From: JANMZR01 sp040385875
GTDB lineage: Bacteria > Bacteroidota > Bacteroidia > Cytophagales > Spirosomataceae
Length of the DNA: 64,000 nucleotides
Reading direction: 5' to 3'
Assembly (NCBI GenBank): GCA_040385875.1
Contig: JAZKGO010000076.1
Span: forward strand, 8,343-72,342
The notes below the pieces were generated by a model that made no database searches, had not been told where the DNA came from, and saw only the letters and a program-made list of their open reading frames with translations. Positions within the stretch are counted from its first letter, which is position 1. Every line of letters starts with the position of its first letter. Shown in pieces: positions 16,225-24,805 of the stretch. A program made the translations under genes and the position numbers.

Positions 16225-19200
16225 CTATTGCAATTGTTTTTTTCTACGCATAAATAATTCACCCAATTGCCTATAATCTCTTGAAATAGAAAAGCCCACT
16301 CCAGTTTCAACAATAAAACCTTCTAGAACTGACTGGTATTGATTTTTGCGAAAGGCCTTAAATAAAAACTTGCCATCGCTACTTAACTTGTAATTCAACA
16401 TGAGGTTATCAAATACTTCTGAGGGGTTTCTTGTAATTTTTGTGTTATTTTCCAACTCAAAATTTCGACCCACTTTAATTTCTACTTTATCATTGAAGAA
16501 GGCCTTTGATAAACCTAAATTCAAATCGGTACGGGTGCTTGAAACACCGTTGAAATAGTCTTGTGAAGAAGATAAATTCACATCTAAATCCACTCCTTTA
16601 ATTACACTTGAAGCAAATTGATTTAATTGATCTGACAACAACTTACTCACACTTTGGCGAGCAAAAGCACTAGCATTGCTTCCTCCAGTATTTGAAGAGA
16701 AGAAATCAGATGACTTGTCTGAAAAAAATCGATTCAAAACCAACAGTGCAAAAACTTGCTTATTTATTTCGTCGCCATTTTTATTTTCTCCTTCCGCATT
16801 TAATGCATTCAGTCGGGTTTTTACATTTGTAATCACATCATTCGCCACTAATCTCTGGCTCTCAGATGGCACAATTTTAAAAGTTATATTAGGTCTTGAC
16901 AGTTTGCCGGTCATTGTTAATTGTACTTCAAAGTTCATTTTTTGTCGATAAACATCTCGATTATTAGCGATTTCATTTTCCATTAGATCCAATGGTGAGG
17001 TATTTACTTTGTAAATGGCGGTTATGTCTACCTCGCCATTCATAGGATCGCCCGACCAAATAATGCTGCTCCCTTTTTGAATAGAGAATTGCTTTTTTAG
17101 TACCTCAAAAGTCAGGCCATAACTTCCTTCTGTCAAGTCATATGAGCCCAACATATAGGGTTTCCCATTATTATTGATGCCTGCATTTAGTTTTCCATGC
17201 CCTTTTACTTTTAGATTATCACCATTGATTTCATCCACAATAATGGTTAATTCTGATTTTTCATCAGCCTCAATATTGAGAGATATTTCACTGATGAAAT
17301 CATTCACGAAAGGTTTTTCGACAAGGGTGTCTTTTGAGGCAACTTCCATCTCAGGGTTTGACCGATTTACAAACACCACCACTCCTTCCGATTCTCCCAG
17401 ATCATCGCCGCTATTGGCTATAATAATTGATATGCTGCTATTTTCCCTGATTTTGACATCACCATCAATTTTCACTTTTGTTGAAACACCTTTCAAAGTC
17501 AGGTCAGCATCTACGATTCCTTTTCCATAGATAAGGTCATTGTCTTTTCTTGTGGAATTTAATGCCAAAAAGTTTTTGGTGTCAATCGTCAAATCATATT
17601 TTACATAAGGGATATTGGTTAGTAAAACTGTTCCATTTACTTTCATGGGTTGGTTCAAAGTATCAGTGATGGCAAGCTGATTCAGCCGAATAGTTGAGCC
17701 CTCAAAAAGTAAAGTTTGTTTATCAATCAAATAGCGCCCTCCAAAAGAACTTAAATCAAATGCTACTTTATCAAAATTTAAATTTCCATTAATTTCTGGA
17801 TTGTCAAAGGAGCCATTTATTTCGGCCTTCCCATTCAGGTTACCTTTGGCTCGTTTCATTTCGCCCATGCTAAATGCTTCAACAGTTTCAGCACTTAACT
17901 TATTGATTATCAGGTTTAAATTTAAATTATTTTTGGTGTTTAAAAAGTAGCTTCCAGTCAATAATAAGTCGTTATTTTGATTGACTAATGTTGCATTGGT
18001 AGTGATTTTATTGGCCGATTCATTGAAAATATTCAAAGTTAAATTACCAATAGGCTTCTGTTTGAAATTGAAATTTTTGACCACCATATCGCCTTTGAAT
18101 GATGGCTGTGTCATATAATCACTTAGCAAAATCTGACCATCCATCTTTCCGCTAGCCAGTGTGGAATCGGCAGAAAAAAGCGATACAAAATTTTGGATTT
18201 CCAAACTGTCAGTGGTTACATTGATTGGCCCATTTGGCAGATCAGTTGTGCTATTAATTATTAATTTTTGTTCTCCTCTTTTGATATTAAAATTATTGGC
18301 GAGTAAACCTCTATTACCATATTGTAAATAGCCTGTGGAATCGGCCACCCATGGTAAATAGTTGATTAATAGGCCTTTGTTGGCTAATTTTAATCGATAT
18401 TGTCTATCAATACTTTGAATAGTCCCCACTAATTCATTTCTATTTTTATTTTCAAAATCTCTAAAAATAGCTTTGAAACCAGCCGAATTATCGGCGATAA
18501 TTCCTTCCAAACTGGTTTTTCTCACTTGAAAGTCATCGTAATTAATCCCATCAAAACCACCAGAATACTTTAACTTATTTTGATCGGCCACCATCGAAAG
18601 CTTCGCATTAGAGATTTTTATGGTATCATATTCCATGAATGGCATCGACAAATTGCCTCTCAATAATGTGTCAGCTTTGCTGTCAATTTTGGCTATCAAG
18701 CGAGTGGTATCCAAGCGGGTAAGTAGCGGAAAAAAAGATTGAAGGGCTGGATGGTTGACCAATTTTAGGTCCATCGTCAAACTATAAGGTTCTATTACTG
18801 GCTTATAGGTCACGTCAGGCAATACAAAATAACGATTGGCGGTTAGAATAAAAATATCAGGAATTTGCAAATAATTGAAATTGCCATTTAGCTTTGCTTT
18901 GATAAAAGGTGCATTAATTGTAATTGATTTTCCATTTGCGGTATTGTTGGCCGTCAAAGTCATATTTTCAACTTTGGTGACCTTTCCATTTTGTGTTAAA
19001 GTGCCCTTATTAATTGTAATTGTTCCAGTCGGATTCTCAGGATTTGTCTCTTGCATATCAATATCAATATCTCCTTTGATGCCAATATTATCGGTATAAA
19101 AGCCCAATGCTTTGAGGTTTAGTTGGTCGATAGTTGCCTTACCTTTTATGCTCGGATATTCTTTTGAAATATCAAATTGCGAGTCGATTACTAGATTGAG

Positions 19201-21204
19201 GTTTGGGTCTGAAATATTCCCTACTAGGGTAAAAATTTGATTGGATAAAGTGCCTTTTAAGCTGGCATTTTTATAATTATACCCGTTGATTTCTGCCTGT
19301 TCGATGATTCCATCAAATGCAGTTTCTAATGTTTGAATGTCAAAGCCAGTTCCTTTTACTTTGGCATTGAGTGTGAGTTTACCAAATTGATCTGTTTTTT
19401 TGAGAAATTTGCCCATTTCAAAACCTGCTAAAATAATTTTCCCCTCGTATTTTTGATTCTTTTCCGCAGTGATATTGATTAGTTTTCCATTGAAAGTGGC
19501 ATTTCCAAAATCGGATTGAAGATTTGTATTAAGTGATAAATCTTCTAATTTCCCGGCTATTTTTCCATTTAGAGTAATTTTTTGAGGTAATTCAATGGTG
19601 TTTGGGAGGGTGTTTTTAGGTAACATTTTCAGTAAATCTTTTTGGGTGATAGCTAATGTGGTTACATTCAAATTTAGTATCGTTTTTTTTGGGTTGGGTA
19701 GTCCTTTAATTTGCCCCTGAAAACTTAACTTAGCTCCATCGAAGCCAGTCAAAGTGGTAGTTGCAATTTGCAAATTATTGATTTTCCCCGAAAGTTTCCC
19801 GTTGATTTTCACAATCCCGTTTTCATTTCCCTCAAATGGAGTAGTTTTTGCATATTCCGGAAAAAGTAAGAGTAGGTCTTTAAAACCTATTTGACTATTT
19901 TTGAGTGAAGATTGGATACTGGCGTTTCCAAGATTTTTGCTCAATTCATCCAATGAGGCGTAACTCAAAATAAACTCATCTCTGATAATTGATTGGGGTG
20001 TTTTTAACTCCAATTTTTTCAAAAAAGTTTGCTTTTCAGTATAAGCAAAATCCGTTTGCAATGATTTTAATTGAAGGCCTGCTTTTTCTTTGAATGAACC
20101 GCTATATATCCATCCAGAAATCCCCTTATCAGAATAACTTAAACGTTCGGCATTTAAGTTTAATTCATTGATTTTCAAGTTATTAAAATCAATTCCTTTT
20201 GCTTTTTTTGCCTCATTTTGATTGTCGTATTGTACTGTATTTTTGCTTAATATAATTTTATCTACCAACACTGCCCAATTATTCTCAATGGTTTCAGCTT
20301 TTGCGATTGCCTTTTTAAGAGAAGTTTTCTTCCTCAAAACACTTAGCTCAGCCACAGTATTGGATAGTTCAAATGTTTTTAAATGCACTTTTTTGCTTTC
20401 CAAATACAACTTATTTCCTACAGCCTTGAGCTGACCCAATTTCACGGTATTAATTAGCCCAGCATTTTCATCGGCAAATTTCCAATGAATGTTTTTGGCT
20501 TTTAATTCATTAAATGCTACATCTAAAGTATCAGATTTTGCCAATTTATTCTTTTTAGGAACACCAGAATACAATCGTAAATCAATAGCGGCGTCTTCAA
20601 TATTCAATTGATCAAAATGATATTTTGAAAGAGAGGGATCAAAGGCAGTAAGCGATGTATTGGTATTTTTTATTTGAACTTTCGCATCAATCCCTTCTTG
20701 ATCGTCTAGATAGTCAATCGAAACATTTTGAAGCTTAATTTTATCAATATTATAGGATAGGCCCTTGCCTTGCGTAGTATCAGGAAGTATATTAATGGAA
20801 TCCTTTTTTTTGAAAGCATTTAAAATATATTCAAAATTAAAGGTCGTATCAGGTAATCTCCTATTGATATTTAATTGGATTTTTTCTAAACCCAACTCAT
20901 TGACATGTACCCTATTTTGTAATAAACCCAGCATATCCATATTCACATATAATTTTTGACCAGCCACTAAGGTATCTCCATGTTTATCAGCAAAATATAC
21001 GCCTTCGAGTTCTATCCAATCTGGTAGGCTGTATTTGATTTTCTGAATTTTAAATGGAGTTTCAATTTTCTTTTTCAGATAGCCATTTACCCTTTTGGTA
21101 AAAAAAATCTGACCAGATTCCGTCTGTAAATAGATAGAAGTGCCTACTAATAGTACTAGTATAAATAAAAATAAGCCACCAAATATTTTTAAAAAAAGTC
21201 GCAT
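16225..21204 (-). CDS. tamB: TamB: translocation and assembly module inner-membrane protein
   Basis: A 1659-residue protein with one N-terminal membrane helix (about 5-26) followed by an AsmA/DUF490-like repetitive beta-rich body; the C-terminal 400 residues contain the TamB domain (GSYDLTEGSYGLTFEVLKKQ onward, then NRFFSDKSSDFF and a final ISRDYRQLGE). Such proteins form a long hydrophobic groove spanning the periplasm. It is the first gene of a tightly joined pair with tamL (one-base gap). TamB acts with TamA-type barrels in outer membrane biogenesis and probably in phospholipid transport. Length is typical for Bacteroidota TamB. Confidence 0.95.
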   Translation of the reverse strand: MRLFLKIFGGLFLFILVLLVGTSIYLQTESGQIFFTKRVNGYLKKKIETPFKIQKIKYSLPDWIELEGVYFADKHGDTLVAGQKLYVNMDMLGLLQNRVHVNELGLEKIQLNINRRLPDTTFNFEYILNAFKKKDSINILPDTTQGKGLSYNIDKIKLQNVSIDYLDDQEGIDAKVQIKNTNTSLTAFDPSLSKYHFDQLNIEDAAIDLRLYSGVPKKNKLAKSDTLDVAFNELKAKNIHWKFADENAGLINTVKLGQLKAVGNKLYLESKKVHLKTFELSNTVAELSVLRKKTSLKKAIAKAETIENNWAVLVDKIILSKNTVQYDNQNEAKKAKGIDFNNLKINELNLNAERLSYSDKGISGWIYSGSFKEKAGLQLKSLQTDFAYTEKQTFLKKLELKTPQSIIRDEFILSYASLDELSKNLGNASIQSSLKNSQIGFKDLLLLFPEYAKTTPFEGNENGIVKINGKLSGKINNLQIATTTLTGFDGAKLSFQGQIKGLPNPKKTILNLNVTTLAITQKDLLKMLPKNTLPNTIELPQKITLNGKIAGKLEDLSLNTNLQSDFGNATFNGKLINITAEKNQKYEGKIILAGFEMGKFLKKTDQFGKLTLNAKVKGTGFDIQTLETAFDGIIEQAEINGYNYKNASLKGTLSNQIFTLVGNISDPNLNLVIDSQFDISKEYPSIKGKATIDQLNLKALGFYTDNIGIKGDIDIDMQETNPENPTGTITINKGTLTQNGKVTKVENMTLTANNTANGKSITINAPFIKAKLNGNFNYLQIPDIFILTANRYFVLPDVTYKPVIEPYSLTMDLKLVNHPALQSFFPLLTRLDTTRLIAKIDSKADTLLRGNLSMPFMEYDTIKISNAKLSMVADQNKLKYSGGFDGINYDDFQVRKTSLEGIIADNSAGFKAIFRDFENKNRNELVGTIQSIDRQYRLKLANKGLLINYLPWVADSTGYLQYGNRGLLANNFNIKRGEQKLIINSTTDLPNGPINVTTDSLEIQNFVSLFSADSTLASGKMDGQILLSDYMTQPSFKGDMVVKNFNFKQKPIGNLTLNIFNESANKITTNATLVNQNNDLLLTGSYFLNTKNNLNLNLIINKLSAETVEAFSMGEMKRAKGNLNGKAEINGSFDNPEINGNLNFDKVAFDLSSFGGRYLIDKQTLLFEGSTIRLNQLAITDTLNQPMKVNGTVLLTNIPYVKYDLTIDTKNFLALNSTRKDNDLIYGKGIVDADLTLKGVSTKVKIDGDVKIRENSSISIIIANSGDDLGESEGVVVFVNRSNPEMEVASKDTLVEKPFVNDFISEISLNIEADEKSELTIIVDEINGDNLKVKGHGKLNAGINNNGKPYMLGSYDLTEGSYGLTFEVLKKQFSIQKGSSIIWSGDPMNGEVDITAIYKVNTSPLDLMENEIANNRDVYRQKMNFEVQLTMTGKLSRPNITFKIVPSESQRLVANDVITNVKTRLNALNAEGENKNGDEINKQVFALLVLNRFFSDKSSDFFSSNTGGSNASAFARQSVSKLLSDQLNQFASSVIKGVDLDVNLSSSQDYFNGVSSTRTDLNLGLSKAFFNDKVEIKVGRNFELENNTKITRNPSEVFDNLMLNYKLSSDGKFLFKAFRKNQYQSVLEGFIVETGVGFSISRDYRQLGELFMRRKKQLQ

Positions 21205-21305
21205 TTAGAATTTGTCAAAAACCTTAACATTAGGAAACCTCAATAGTAAACTATTGAAGATCAGCTTTCGGATTCATTATTAATCGATCATTAGTGGTTG
21301 GCTAA

Positions 21306-22034
21306 TTACCGCTGAAATGTATTTAAATTAAAGACAGGATTAAAAATCATGATAGTACTTAATTTTACATTTCTTTTATCAATGTTACTATAGTAAGTGC
21401 TTTCAGCAGGGTATTTTATACCAAAATCAGAGGTAGAATAGGCGGTAAATTCTTTCGTAATTTGTTCACTTGTAGGCAAATTATCAATTTGCTTTGAAAG
21501 TAAGCCAGAAGTATTATTAAAATACAAATCATATTTCAACTTATTGCCAGCCAGCTCGATATGGTGAACTTTTTGGGCCCCCATTGTTTCTAAACCTACA
21601 TAAGTAGCAATATAACCTTTCGATTCATAATCATAAAATGGTGCAAATAAGTCAAATATTTCCCTTTTCATGTTCACTTTTTCCTTTTCGCTCAAATCTT
21701 TTACTTGGTAAACTACTGCCTGATTTGTACCGCCAGTGGGTATTTTATAAAAGGAATCTTTTGGACTCATGCCAGTGATGAAATTCCTTTTCATGATTGT
21801 CTTGGTTTTTATAATGGAAAGGTCGGCCATTGAAACTTTTATTTCCATATTATAATCGCTTGCTGCATTTGAAACATATGATTGTTTCAAAGTGTAAGTT
21901 TTTACTTGATTCCACAGGTTAATTCCTCCTGTCGCTTTATAGTAATTTCCAAAAATCTCTTCTATAGTTTGGCCATCCACATTGATGCTTAGAAGCGAGA
22001 TTAATAATAGGGAAGTAGATATTTTTTTTAGCAT
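21306..22034 (-). CDS. Exported LolA-like outer membrane lipoprotein-sorting fold protein
   Basis: A 242-residue protein with a signal peptide (about 1-21, ending VDGQ). The mature part starts with EEIFGNYYKATGGINLWNQV, a segment typical of Bacteroidota proteins annotated as LolA-like (outer membrane lipoprotein-sorting) with a half-barrel of antiparallel strands. It has no lipobox. It should be periplasmic and might bind a lipid or lipoprotein, but no activity is established. It lies about 100 nt upstream of tamB on the same strand, so it may be transcribed with the tam genes. Confidence 0.65.
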   Translation of the reverse strand: MLKKISTSLLLISLLSINVDGQTIEEIFGNYYKATGGINLWNQVKTYTLKQSYVSNAASDYNMEIKVSMADLSIIKTKTIMKRNFITGMSPKDSFYKIPTGGTNQAVVYQVKDLSEKEKVNMKREIFDLFAPFYDYESKGYIATYVGLETMGAQKVHHIELAGNKLKYDLYFNNTSGLLSKQIDNLPTSEQITKEFTAYSTSDFGIKYPAESTYYSNIDKRNVKLSTIMIFNPVFNLNTFQR

Positions 22035-22096
22035 TTCAACTATGAATATTTAAATTATGTTATTTATTCGACTTAGTATTACAAGTTCATATTTAT

Positions 22097-22139
22097 TATT
22101 CAATGCAGCCATTCTCTTGAAGGTTGGCTGCATTGAATA
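22097..22139 (-). terminator. Hairpin terminator after the M48 peptidase gene
   Basis: TATTCAATGCAGCCA (22097-22111) pairs perfectly with TGGCTGCATTGAATA (22125-22139) around a 13-nt loop. It lies downstream of the minus-strand peptidase gene ending at 22167. Confidence 0.8.
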
Positions 22140-22166
22140 GTTAACGCTATTTATTTTAAAAAAATT

Positions 22167-22976
22167 TCACATTTTCGAAGCCTTATAATATTTGATGGCT
22201 TGAGGCATGTTACTTTTTAGTTTTGATATTCTTGAGGCATCGCTGGGGTGACTACTCAAAAACTCAGGTTGTTTTGCTCCCCCAGCTGTTGACATTCTTT
22301 GCCAAAAAGGAATCGCTACTTCAGGGTTGTAACCAGCCATTGCGGCAAAGAATAAACCAAACTTATCGGCTTCATTTTCTGCATTTCGTGAAAACGGTAA
22401 CACAGCACCTACATTACTACCTACACCGTAAGCGGTCAAAAACAAATTTTGTGTTTGAGCAGGTTTTGAGGCAAGCGCCACCTGCAAAGCTGTACCTCCT
22501 AGTTGTTGTAATAAGCCCTGACTTACTCTCTCACTTCCATGCTGTGCAACGGCGTGGGCGATTTCATGACCCAAAACAATTGCCAAAGAAGCTTCGTTTT
22601 GCGTAACAGGTAATATGCCTGTATAAACTACCACTTTACCTCCAGGCATACACCATGCATTAATTTCTTTATTGTTGACCAAATTAAACTCCCATTGGTA
22701 GCCAGCCAGAACGGAGGTTTGGCCTTTTCCATCATAATACTTTTTTATGGCTGAAGCAATTCTTGAGCCAACCCGTCTTACCATTTCGGCATTATTATCA
22801 CTTTGGCTAACTACATTATTTTGACTTAAGAATGTATTGTATTCAGTATTGGCCATTGATTGTAATTCTGTCTCGGAAACCAACTTTAATTGTTTTCGAC
22901 CAGTTACCAAATTTTTGGAACAGCCTATAAAAAGGGTTGCAACCAAAAGTAATGAAAATATTTTTTTCGTAAGCAT
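22167..22976 (-). CDS. M48-family metallopeptidase, lipoprotein
   Basis: A 269-residue protein with a lipoprotein signal (TLFIGCSKN, Cys near 19) and a zinc peptidase core: HEIAHAVAQHGSERV holds the HExxH zinc ligands and ENEADKFGLFFAAMAGY supplies the third ligand Glu. This is the M48C/LoiP-BepA-like group of periplasmic peptidases that survey outer membrane protein assembly. The lipid anchor suggests the periplasm or outer membrane. Its start codon is directly preceded by a leader sequence nearly identical to that of the MFS gene at 40710-41960. A second M48 gene lies at 27627-28430. Confidence 0.93.
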   Translation of the reverse strand: MLTKKIFSLLLVATLFIGCSKNLVTGRKQLKLVSETELQSMANTEYNTFLSQNNVVSQSDNNAEMVRRVGSRIASAIKKYYDGKGQTSVLAGYQWEFNLVNNKEINAWCMPGGKVVVYTGILPVTQNEASLAIVLGHEIAHAVAQHGSERVSQGLLQQLGGTALQVALASKPAQTQNLFLTAYGVGSNVGAVLPFSRNAENEADKFGLFFAAMAGYNPEVAIPFWQRMSTAGGAKQPEFLSSHPSDASRISKLKSNMPQAIKYYKASKM

Positions 22977-23036
22977 ATAAATGTTTTTTTAAGGTCTCAT
23001 GGAATCGCCTATTTATACATAATGTGGTTTGTTCAC
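22975..23036 (-). promoter_or_regulatory. Leader/promoter sequence shared with the MFS gene (copy 1)
   Basis: From 22975 to 23012, 33 of 38 bases match 41965-42002; on the coding (minus) strand it includes GATTCC, then AGACCTTAAAAAAACA, then TTATAT next to the start codon. Weaker similarity continues to 23036 (GTGAACAAACCAC versus GTCAACAATCAC). The rest of the gap up to 23321 shows no other structure. Confidence 0.55.
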
Positions 23037-23321
23037 AGAACCCTGTAGGCCTACACTTATGTTTATGGCTATTTCATGTTTAAATAATTTTAATTATGCA
23101 CAAAGTTGGTTTAAATGTCCAATTCAAGGATTACACAATTGTGAGAAATCTTTACATTATTCACAGATTGGCGTTTTTTGGAATGCTGGGAAGCTTTTTT
23201 GTGATTGAAAATTAAAATGTGGGAATCTTACAAACAATAATAAAATTTATGTAATAATTAACTTTCATTAAAAATAGAACTTTGTAATCAAATTATTTAA
23301 GTTAAACTAATAAATGAAATC

Positions 23322-24089
23322 ATGAGAAAAATTAATGTAGTTGTAGGTTTAATTGGTGTAATATTTATGATCAGTTCTTGCAAAAAAGACTCTGACTCTA
23401 TAGGTACCAATAAAACCTTTAATGTGAGAATGACCGATGCCCCAGCTGCATACGGAGCGGTAAATATTGATTTGCAAAGTGTTGAAATAGTGGGAGATGA
23501 TGACAAAACGGTTGTAATGAATGTGAGTAAAGGGATTTATAATTTGTTGGATTTCACCAATGGAAAAGATACTTTGATTGCTACTGCTTCATTAGATGCG
23601 GAAAGTGTAAAGCAAATTAGACTTATTCTAGGATCCAATAATACAATCATGGTGAATGGTGTAAGCTATCCTTTAAGTACGCCAAGTGCTGAGCAATCTG
23701 GTTTGAAGTTATTGGTCAATCAAACACTAGAGGCAGGGATTGCTAATAGCATTACAGTTGATTTCGACGCAAGTAAATCTATTGTGGAACAAGGAAATGG
23801 TGTTTATAAATTAAAGCCTGTATTGAGAACCTTTCAAACAGCCATAAGCGGTTCAATTAAGGGTAAAATTTCACCATTAGGTACCCTTGCTTCAGTAACG
23901 GCCACGTCTTCAACCAATGTGACTTATACCACAACTGCAAATCTGCTTGGCGACTTTATGCTTGTGGGTGTTCCTTCTGGAATGTATACAATTACGGTTA
24001 CTCCAGCGCTACCATTAACCCCCTTCACTCAAACCAATGTAGTGGTTACAACAGGTGTGGTCACCAATATTGGTGTAGTTAATTTTTAA
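23322..24089 (+). CDS. DUF4382-domain lipoprotein
   Basis: The 255-residue protein begins with a lipoprotein signal (FMISSCKK, Cys near 20). Residues about 27-170 match the DUF4382 pattern: NVRMTDAPAAYGAVNIDLQS, then VNVSKGIYNLLDFTNGKDTL-like strands and an N-terminal-type IRLILG segment. The remaining C-terminal part (SGSIKGKISPLGTLASVTA onward) looks like a carboxypeptidase-regulatory beta-sandwich. It should be a surface or periplasmic lipoprotein of unknown role. The next gene starts only 10 nt later, so the two form an operon ended by a strong hairpin. Confidence 0.85.
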   Translation: MRKINVVVGLIGVIFMISSCKKDSDSIGTNKTFNVRMTDAPAAYGAVNIDLQSVEIVGDDDKTVVMNVSKGIYNLLDFTNGKDTLIATASLDAESVKQIRLILGSNNTIMVNGVSYPLSTPSAEQSGLKLLVNQTLEAGIANSITVDFDASKSIVEQGNGVYKLKPVLRTFQTAISGSIKGKISPLGTLASVTATSSTNVTYTTTANLLGDFMLVGVPSGMYTITVTPALPLTPFTQTNVVVTTGVVTNIGVVNF

Positions 24090-24099
24090 AAACAAAACT

Positions 24100-24669
24100 A
24101 TGAAAATAATAATGTTTTTAGTAGCTGCAATGCTACTTACCAATGGCACTTATGCTCAGGGGAATAGCCAAAAGAATAAGGTAGCCTACAAGAAAAATGC
24201 TCAAAAAATGAAGGGAGCACATCCCGACGGAGTAATGATGAAAAATGGCAAAATGATGTTGACCATGAATGGGAAAACCACTCTCATGGTAAATGAAGTA
24301 ACATTATCAAATGGCACTCGAGTAATGGCTAACGGCCATTGTATGATGAGAGATGGCTCAACACTGATGCTAAAAAATGGCGACCATATGAATATGGATG
24401 GGAATTTGGTGCCTATGAAAATGAAAAGTGTAAAAATGGCCAAAATTCACCCCAATGGAGTATCGATGCAAAATGGTAGAATGATGATGACCATAAAAGG
24501 CAATACCACTCTGATGGAAAATGAAGTAACGATGGGAAATGGTACCAGGGTTTTTACAAATGGCAGATATATATTAAAGGATGGTTCAATCTTGATTTTG
24601 AAAGAAGGTGAACAAATGAATCTGGGTGGAAATATTATGCCTGTAAAAAAGCACAAAATGAAAAGCTAA
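24100..24669 (+). CDS. Exported Met-rich protein with two DUF6799 repeats
   Basis: A 189-residue protein with a signal peptide (about 1-19, TYAQ). The mature part is an internal duplication of about 67 residues: HPDGVMMKNGKMMLTMNGKT (from 41) and HPNGVSMQNGRMMMTIKGNT (from 117), each continuing through NGTRV...DGS...L..G and ending GN..P.K. This is the DUF6799 repeat, common in Bacteroidota and usually Met-rich. Role unknown; the methionines could bind metal or simply shape a beta-hairpin repeat. It directly follows the DUF4382 lipoprotein gene. Confidence 0.8.
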   Translation: MKIIMFLVAAMLLTNGTYAQGNSQKNKVAYKKNAQKMKGAHPDGVMMKNGKMMLTMNGKTTLMVNEVTLSNGTRVMANGHCMMRDGSTLMLKNGDHMNMDGNLVPMKMKSVKMAKIHPNGVSMQNGRMMMTIKGNTTLMENEVTMGNGTRVFTNGRYILKDGSILILKEGEQMNLGGNIMPVKKHKMKS

Positions 24670-24722
24670 TTAAAAAAGAGAGATTAACATTTTACAAGTT
24701 AATCATTTACATCAAACAATAG

Positions 24723-24773
24723 AAATCTTGGATATTTTGAGAAATTCAATTCTTAAAATATCCAGGATTTTTT
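24723..24773 (+). terminator. Long hairpin terminator after the DUF6799 gene
   Basis: AATCTTGGATATTTT (from 24723) pairs with AAAATATCCAGGATT (to about 24769), followed by a T run. It closes the 23322-24669 operon and stands before the convergent TonB receptor gene. Confidence 0.85.
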
Positions 24774-24805
24774 ATTTCCAGCTATGTAATTGTCTTTATC
24801 GGATA

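Noticed and set aside
16224..16313. Longer TamL start inside tamB
   Set aside because: It would bury the lipoprotein signal; the ATG at 16223 directly follows the tamB stop.
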